From CAVVYJ01 sp963752495 (lineage in GTDB: Bacteria > Pseudomonadota > Gammaproteobacteria > Burkholderiales > Methylophilaceae), in the NCBI GenBank assembly GCA_963752495.1, contig CAVVYJ010000002.1, positions 806,001 to 870,000 on the forward strand: DNA of 64,000 nucleotides, in the 5' to 3' direction. The notes beneath the pieces are model-generated. The model saw only the letters and a list, made by a program, of their open reading frames with translations. It was not told where the DNA came from and made no database searches. Position numbers and translations under genes: made by a program. Shown here one piece after another: positions 60,809 to 64,000 of this stretch (position 1 is its first letter; each line of letters starts with the position of its first letter).

Positions 60809-62983
60809 GTGGAAATCTACACTGACATGCTTGCCAAACCCATTCACAGCTATCGCCCTTATTGGGCAAAGCGGTTTGGTGTTGCGCCTATTTTGCCAAC
60901 TACGCGCGCCGAGATGGATGCACTTGGCTGGGATTCGTGCGACATTATTTTGGTCACGGGCGATGCTTACATTGATCACCCGAGCTTTGGCATGGCATTA
61001 GTAGGGCGCCTGTTAGAGGCGCAGGGTTTTCGCGTTGGTATTATCGCGCAACCTGATTGGCAAGATGCAAAAGCGTTCAAGGTGTTGGGCAAGCCGAACT
61101 TATACTTTGGTGTAACGGCGGGCAATATGGATAGCATGGTGAACCGTTATACGGCAGATCGCAAAATCCGCTCGGATGATGCCTACACACCAGATGCCGC
61201 GCCAAATAAGCGTCCTGACCGTGCTGTGCTTGTGTATTCGCAGCGTTGTCGCGAAGCTTATTCCGATATACCTTTGGTGATTGGTAGCATTGAGGCGAGT
61301 TTACGTCGCATCGCCCATTATGATTATTGGAGCGACAAAGTGCGTCGCTCGATTCTGCTGGATTCAAAAGCGGATATTCTGATTTATGGCAACGCAGAAC
61401 GCGCGCTGGTGGAGTTGAGTCACCGTATCGCAAAAGGTGAAAAAGTTAACGAAATACAAGATGTTCGCGGCACGGCTTTTTTGCGTAAAAAAATTCCCGA
61501 AGGCTGGAGTGAAGTTGAAAGCACCAAGTTGGACCGTCCGGGCACAGTGGAAAAGCATGTTGACCCATATGAAATGAAGATGGGCAAGGCGGATGCAAGT
61601 TGTGCGACAGAAGAGTCTTCAGGTAAAGCGGCATTACCACAAGGCACAAACCCAATTCAGATTGTCCGTAAAGCTAAGGCCGATAGAAACAAGCAAGTTG
61701 TGCGTTTGCCTGCTTACGAAGAAGTTGCGGCTGATCCTGTTTTGTACGCCCACGCCTCGCGCGTATTGCATTTGGAGGCCAATCCGGGCAACGCTAGAGC
61801 ATTAGTCCAAAAGCATGGCGACCGCGAAGTGTGGTTGAATCCACCACCGATACCGCTCACCACCAAAGAAATGGATTATGTGTACGATTTGCCGTATGCG
61901 CGTAAGCCTCATCCCATCTACAAAAACGCCAAAATCCCCGCATGGGAGATGATTCGCTTTAGTGTCAACATTATGCGCGGCTGCTTTGGCGGCTGTACGT
62001 TTTGTAGCATTACCGAGCACGAAGGCCGTATTATTCAAAGCCGTAGCGAAGAGTCAATCTTAAAAGAAATCGAAGAAATCCGTGACAAGGTAGATGGCTT
62101 TACCGGCGTGATATCAGACCTTGGCGGACCCACCGCCAACATGTACCGCATTGCGTGCAAATCGGAAACCATAGAAAAAGCCTGCCGCAAGCTTTCATGC
62201 GTATATCCGGGTATTTGTGAGAATCTGAATACCGATCACAGTGCGCTGATTCAGCTATATCGTAAAGCGCGCAATATCAAGGGCGTTAAGAAGATTTTAA
62301 TCGGCTCAGGTTTACGTTACGATTTGGCGGTGAAATCACCAGAGTATGTGAAAGAACTGGTGCAACACCATGTTGGCGGCTATTTAAAAATCGCACCAGA
62401 ACACAGTGAAGACAATGTTTTAAGCAAGATGATGAAGCCTGGCATGGGCGCTTATGATGAATTTAAAGCCATGTTCGAAAAATTTAGCGCAGAGGCGGGC
62501 AAAAAGCAGTATTTAATTCCGTATTTTATCGCCGCGCATCCAGGCACCACAGATGCAGATATGCTAAATTTGGCTTTGTGGCTGAAGAAATATGATTTCC
62601 GATTAGACCAAGTGCAAAACTTTACGCCAACGCCCATGGCAATGGCAACTGCGATGTACCACAGTGGTAAAAATCCGCTGCGTAAAGTTACCGCGGATTC
62701 TGAAGATGTGCCTGTACCAAAAGCCGGGAACATCCGTAAGCTACATAAGGCATTTATTCGCTATCACGACCCAGCCAATTGGCCGATGCTACGTGAGGCA
62801 CTAAAAAGAATGGGGCGCGCTGATTTAATCGGCAATAGCAAAAAACATCTTGTACCGGCCTATCAACCTGTGGTTTCAGCGGTCATCAAGCAATCGGATG
62901 GTAGTGCATTTAAACCAAAACGACCTTTACCTAAAGCGTTTAACAACTTTAAAAATGCGGCACGACCAAACCGCGGTCGTTAG
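60809..62983 (+). CDS. ygiQ: YgiQ family radical SAM protein
   Basis: This 724-residue radical SAM protein of unknown reaction starts at a GTG. The N-terminal part (about 1-350) reads MDALGWDSCDIILVTGDAYIDHPSFG and is typical of UPF0313. The SAM domain carries the cluster motif in MRGCFGGCTFCSITEHEGR (CxxxCxxC) near residue 392, then GFTGVISDLGGPTANMYRI. The C-terminal part holds the QVQNFTPTPMAMATAMYHSG segment and ends in a basic tail. Length and motif order agree with YgiQ. No neighbour hints at a substrate. Confidence 0.93.
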   Translation: MEIYTDMLAKPIHSYRPYWAKRFGVAPILPTTRAEMDALGWDSCDIILVTGDAYIDHPSFGMALVGRLLEAQGFRVGIIAQPDWQDAKAFKVLGKPNLYFGVTAGNMDSMVNRYTADRKIRSDDAYTPDAAPNKRPDRAVLVYSQRCREAYSDIPLVIGSIEASLRRIAHYDYWSDKVRRSILLDSKADILIYGNAERALVELSHRIAKGEKVNEIQDVRGTAFLRKKIPEGWSEVESTKLDRPGTVEKHVDPYEMKMGKADASCATEESSGKAALPQGTNPIQIVRKAKADRNKQVVRLPAYEEVAADPVLYAHASRVLHLEANPGNARALVQKHGDREVWLNPPPIPLTTKEMDYVYDLPYARKPHPIYKNAKIPAWEMIRFSVNIMRGCFGGCTFCSITEHEGRIIQSRSEESILKEIEEIRDKVDGFTGVISDLGGPTANMYRIACKSETIEKACRKLSCVYPGICENLNTDHSALIQLYRKARNIKGVKKILIGSGLRYDLAVKSPEYVKELVQHHVGGYLKIAPEHSEDNVLSKMMKPGMGAYDEFKAMFEKFSAEAGKKQYLIPYFIAAHPGTTDADMLNLALWLKKYDFRLDQVQNFTPTPMAMATAMYHSGKNPLRKVTADSEDVPVPKAGNIRKLHKAFIRYHDPANWPMLREALKRMGRADLIGNSKKHLVPAYQPVVSAVIKQSDGSAFKPKRPLPKAFNNFKNAARPNRGR

Positions 62984-63046
62984 GATTCATTGAACTAATT
63001 CTTGATAAATTCAGTCACTCAAGTATCCATTACAAAAGAGACAAAT

Positions 63047-63904
63047 ATGCGCTTTAAATTACTTGTAAACTCTATTTTACTCATTGTTTTTATTGGTTTT
63101 TTTAGTTTATCCCAAGCGACCGAAAAAGGTTTGTTCTGGAAGATGGAATCGCCAGCAGGCATAACAAGTTATTTATTTGGCACAATTCACACCGATGATA
63201 ACCGAGTCACGGATTTCTCTCCCAGCTTAAGAGAGACACTCAAAAATGTGGATGTTTTTATGATGGAAACTGCGCCCGGTGGCAACCCGAACCTGCTGAT
63301 GATGGACAAGGATTTGAGCGGCTTTCTGACCGAGGCAGAGTTTGACCAAGTGCGAGAACTGGCTGAGTTTCACGTGATGCATATTGGTGCTGCCATGCGC
63401 ATGAAACCTTGGTTATTGGCTGTCATTTTTGATTTACCCAAACCGCAAACACCATTTGCACAAGATAATTTGCTCATGACAACTTCGGAAGATTTATCTA
63501 AAGAGATTAAAGGTATTGAAACGGCACGTGAGCATTTTGGGGTGATGGATAATTTTAGCCTCGAGGAGCAGTTGGTGATGTTGCGTGCTGTGCTAAAGCG
63601 CACACCAGAAGAAAAAGAACGCGATTTTGAACGCCTGATGAAGGCTTATTTGGATGGCGATTCTGACAAAATTTCTGCGCTGGATGAGCAAATTACCGGT
63701 GGTATGTTGCCTAAAGAACTATGGGCGAAAATGCGCAGCAAATTAATTGATGAGCGCAATTTAGTGATGGCTAGTCGAGCTTTGGAAGCGACTGCACAAA
63801 AGCCAACTTTTATTGCAGTTGGCGCATCGCACTTGGCGGGAGAAAGCGGCTTGATTGAGGCATTTAAAAAAGCCGGGTACAAACTCACTCCGCAAGCTAA
63901 ATAA
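63047..63904 (+). CDS. TraB/GumN family protein, secreted
   Basis: This protein of about 285 residues has a signal peptide (MRFKLLVNSILLIVFIGFFSLSQA) chosen as the true N-terminus; an ORF start at 63002 would add 15 residues before it. The TraB/GumN signature includes ITSYLFGTIHTDDNRV near the start, a central acidic region, RNLVMASRALEA and the final FIAVGASHLAGESGLIEAFKKAGY. Members include Tiki-like metalloproteases and GumN, and the GTIH and GASHL motifs hold the putative metal ligands. Whether it is an active protease is unknown. Confidence 0.85.
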   Translation: MRFKLLVNSILLIVFIGFFSLSQATEKGLFWKMESPAGITSYLFGTIHTDDNRVTDFSPSLRETLKNVDVFMMETAPGGNPNLLMMDKDLSGFLTEAEFDQVRELAEFHVMHIGAAMRMKPWLLAVIFDLPKPQTPFAQDNLLMTTSEDLSKEIKGIETAREHFGVMDNFSLEEQLVMLRAVLKRTPEEKERDFERLMKAYLDGDSDKISALDEQITGGMLPKELWAKMRSKLIDERNLVMASRALEATAQKPTFIAVGASHLAGESGLIEAFKKAGYKLTPQAK

Positions 63905-63922
63905 AGTGCGGTGCTTATGAAT

Positions 63923-64000
63923 TTAGTTGTGCTGTGGCACAACATGCCGCCCTGATTCATACTCAACTTGATTGGCCTGTTTTACAAAAATAAGTTTGTC
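63923..64000 (-). CDS. Possible C-terminal end of a minus-strand gene (cut by the window edge)
   Basis: On the minus strand an open frame enters from the right edge and reads KLIFVKQANQVEYESGRHVV before its stop codon, about 18 bases beyond the convergent GumN gene. The mix of charged and hydrophobic residues looks like protein, but 25 codons are too few to name a family. Confidence 0.3.
   Translation of the reverse strand, partial: DKLIFVKQANQVEYESGRHVVPQHN

Noticed and set aside
1..64000. tRNA, rRNA, CRISPR, insertion sequence or prophage genes
   Set aside because: I looked for conserved tRNA arms, rRNA signatures, regularly spaced repeats, transposases, integrases and phage structural genes and saw none that could be supported.

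Overview
The window is a chromosomal segment of a Gram-negative, moderately AT-rich betaproteobacterium. It most resembles a methylotroph of the Methylophilaceae (Methylotenera/Methylophilus type). That placement is inferred from three things: an mxaRSACKL cluster (accessory genes of methanol dehydrogenase), a divergent zwf/pgl pair feeding the oxidative ribulose-monophosphate branch, and typical betaproteobacterial neighbourhoods (glyA-nrdR-ribD, pyrG-kdsA-eno-ftsB, alaA-hom-thrC, tyrA-aroA-cmk-rpsA-ihfB-lapB-pyrF, aat-bpt). No rRNA, tRNA, CRISPR array, insertion sequence or prophage was recognised.

Layout. 0-3.3 kb: the end of pgm, then a minus-strand group iscX, DUF3307, phosphomannomutase and a retropepsin-like protease. 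3.7-7.8 kb: glyA-nrdR-(membrane protein)-ribD-tatD. 7.8-9.7 kb: an AT-rich spacer with DnaA-box-like motifs, then mtnA and a class II aldolase (methylthioribose salvage). 9.8-12.9 kb: a broken Sel1-repeat gene, a spacer with short repeats, and an acetate-type Na+ symporter with its DUF485 partner. 13-18.6 kb: pyrG-kdsA-eno-ftsB, ygfZ and ygfX. 18.5-25.1 kb: mxaRSACKL plus a second mxaL-like gene, with no mxaF, J, G or I. 25.3-29.3 kb: fabA-fabB, a glycosyltransferase in an AT-rich setting and a YceB-type lipoprotein. 29.3-35.2 kb: a 626-base gene-free stretch, then a DUF498 protein and alaA-hom-thrC-thyA. 35.2-39.3 kb: a secreted EF-hand protein and the GlrK-QseG-GlrR system. 39.4-47.7 kb: folA, a lytic transglycosylase, a basic amino-acid decarboxylase, dcd, zwf/pgl, DUF2788 and apbC. 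47.7-57.5 kb: metG, an exported helix-hairpin-helix protein with a lysine-rich tail, pyrF, lapB, ihfB, rpsA, cmk, aroA and tyrA. 57.7-64 kb: a free-standing CZB-domain protein, bpt, aat, an HMA-MauE fusion, DUF3147, ygiQ and a TraB/GumN protein.

The most interesting signal is the 237-base gap between glrR and the EF-hand gene. It holds two GlrR-type sites (TGTC-N10-GACA, one perfect and one with a single change), a perfect IHF consensus and a near-perfect sigma-54 promoter, in the canonical order and pointing at the EF-hand gene. This suggests a local GlrKR/sigma-54 regulon whose output is a periplasmic calcium-binding (or other metal-binding) protein.

About twenty genes carry single-base frameshifts, most of them insertions, and they include essential genes (metG, rpsA, thyA, aroA, cmk). 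The conserved protein sequence resumes in another frame each time. This points to sequence or assembly error rather than gene decay. Broken genes are therefore annotated over their full reconstructed span.
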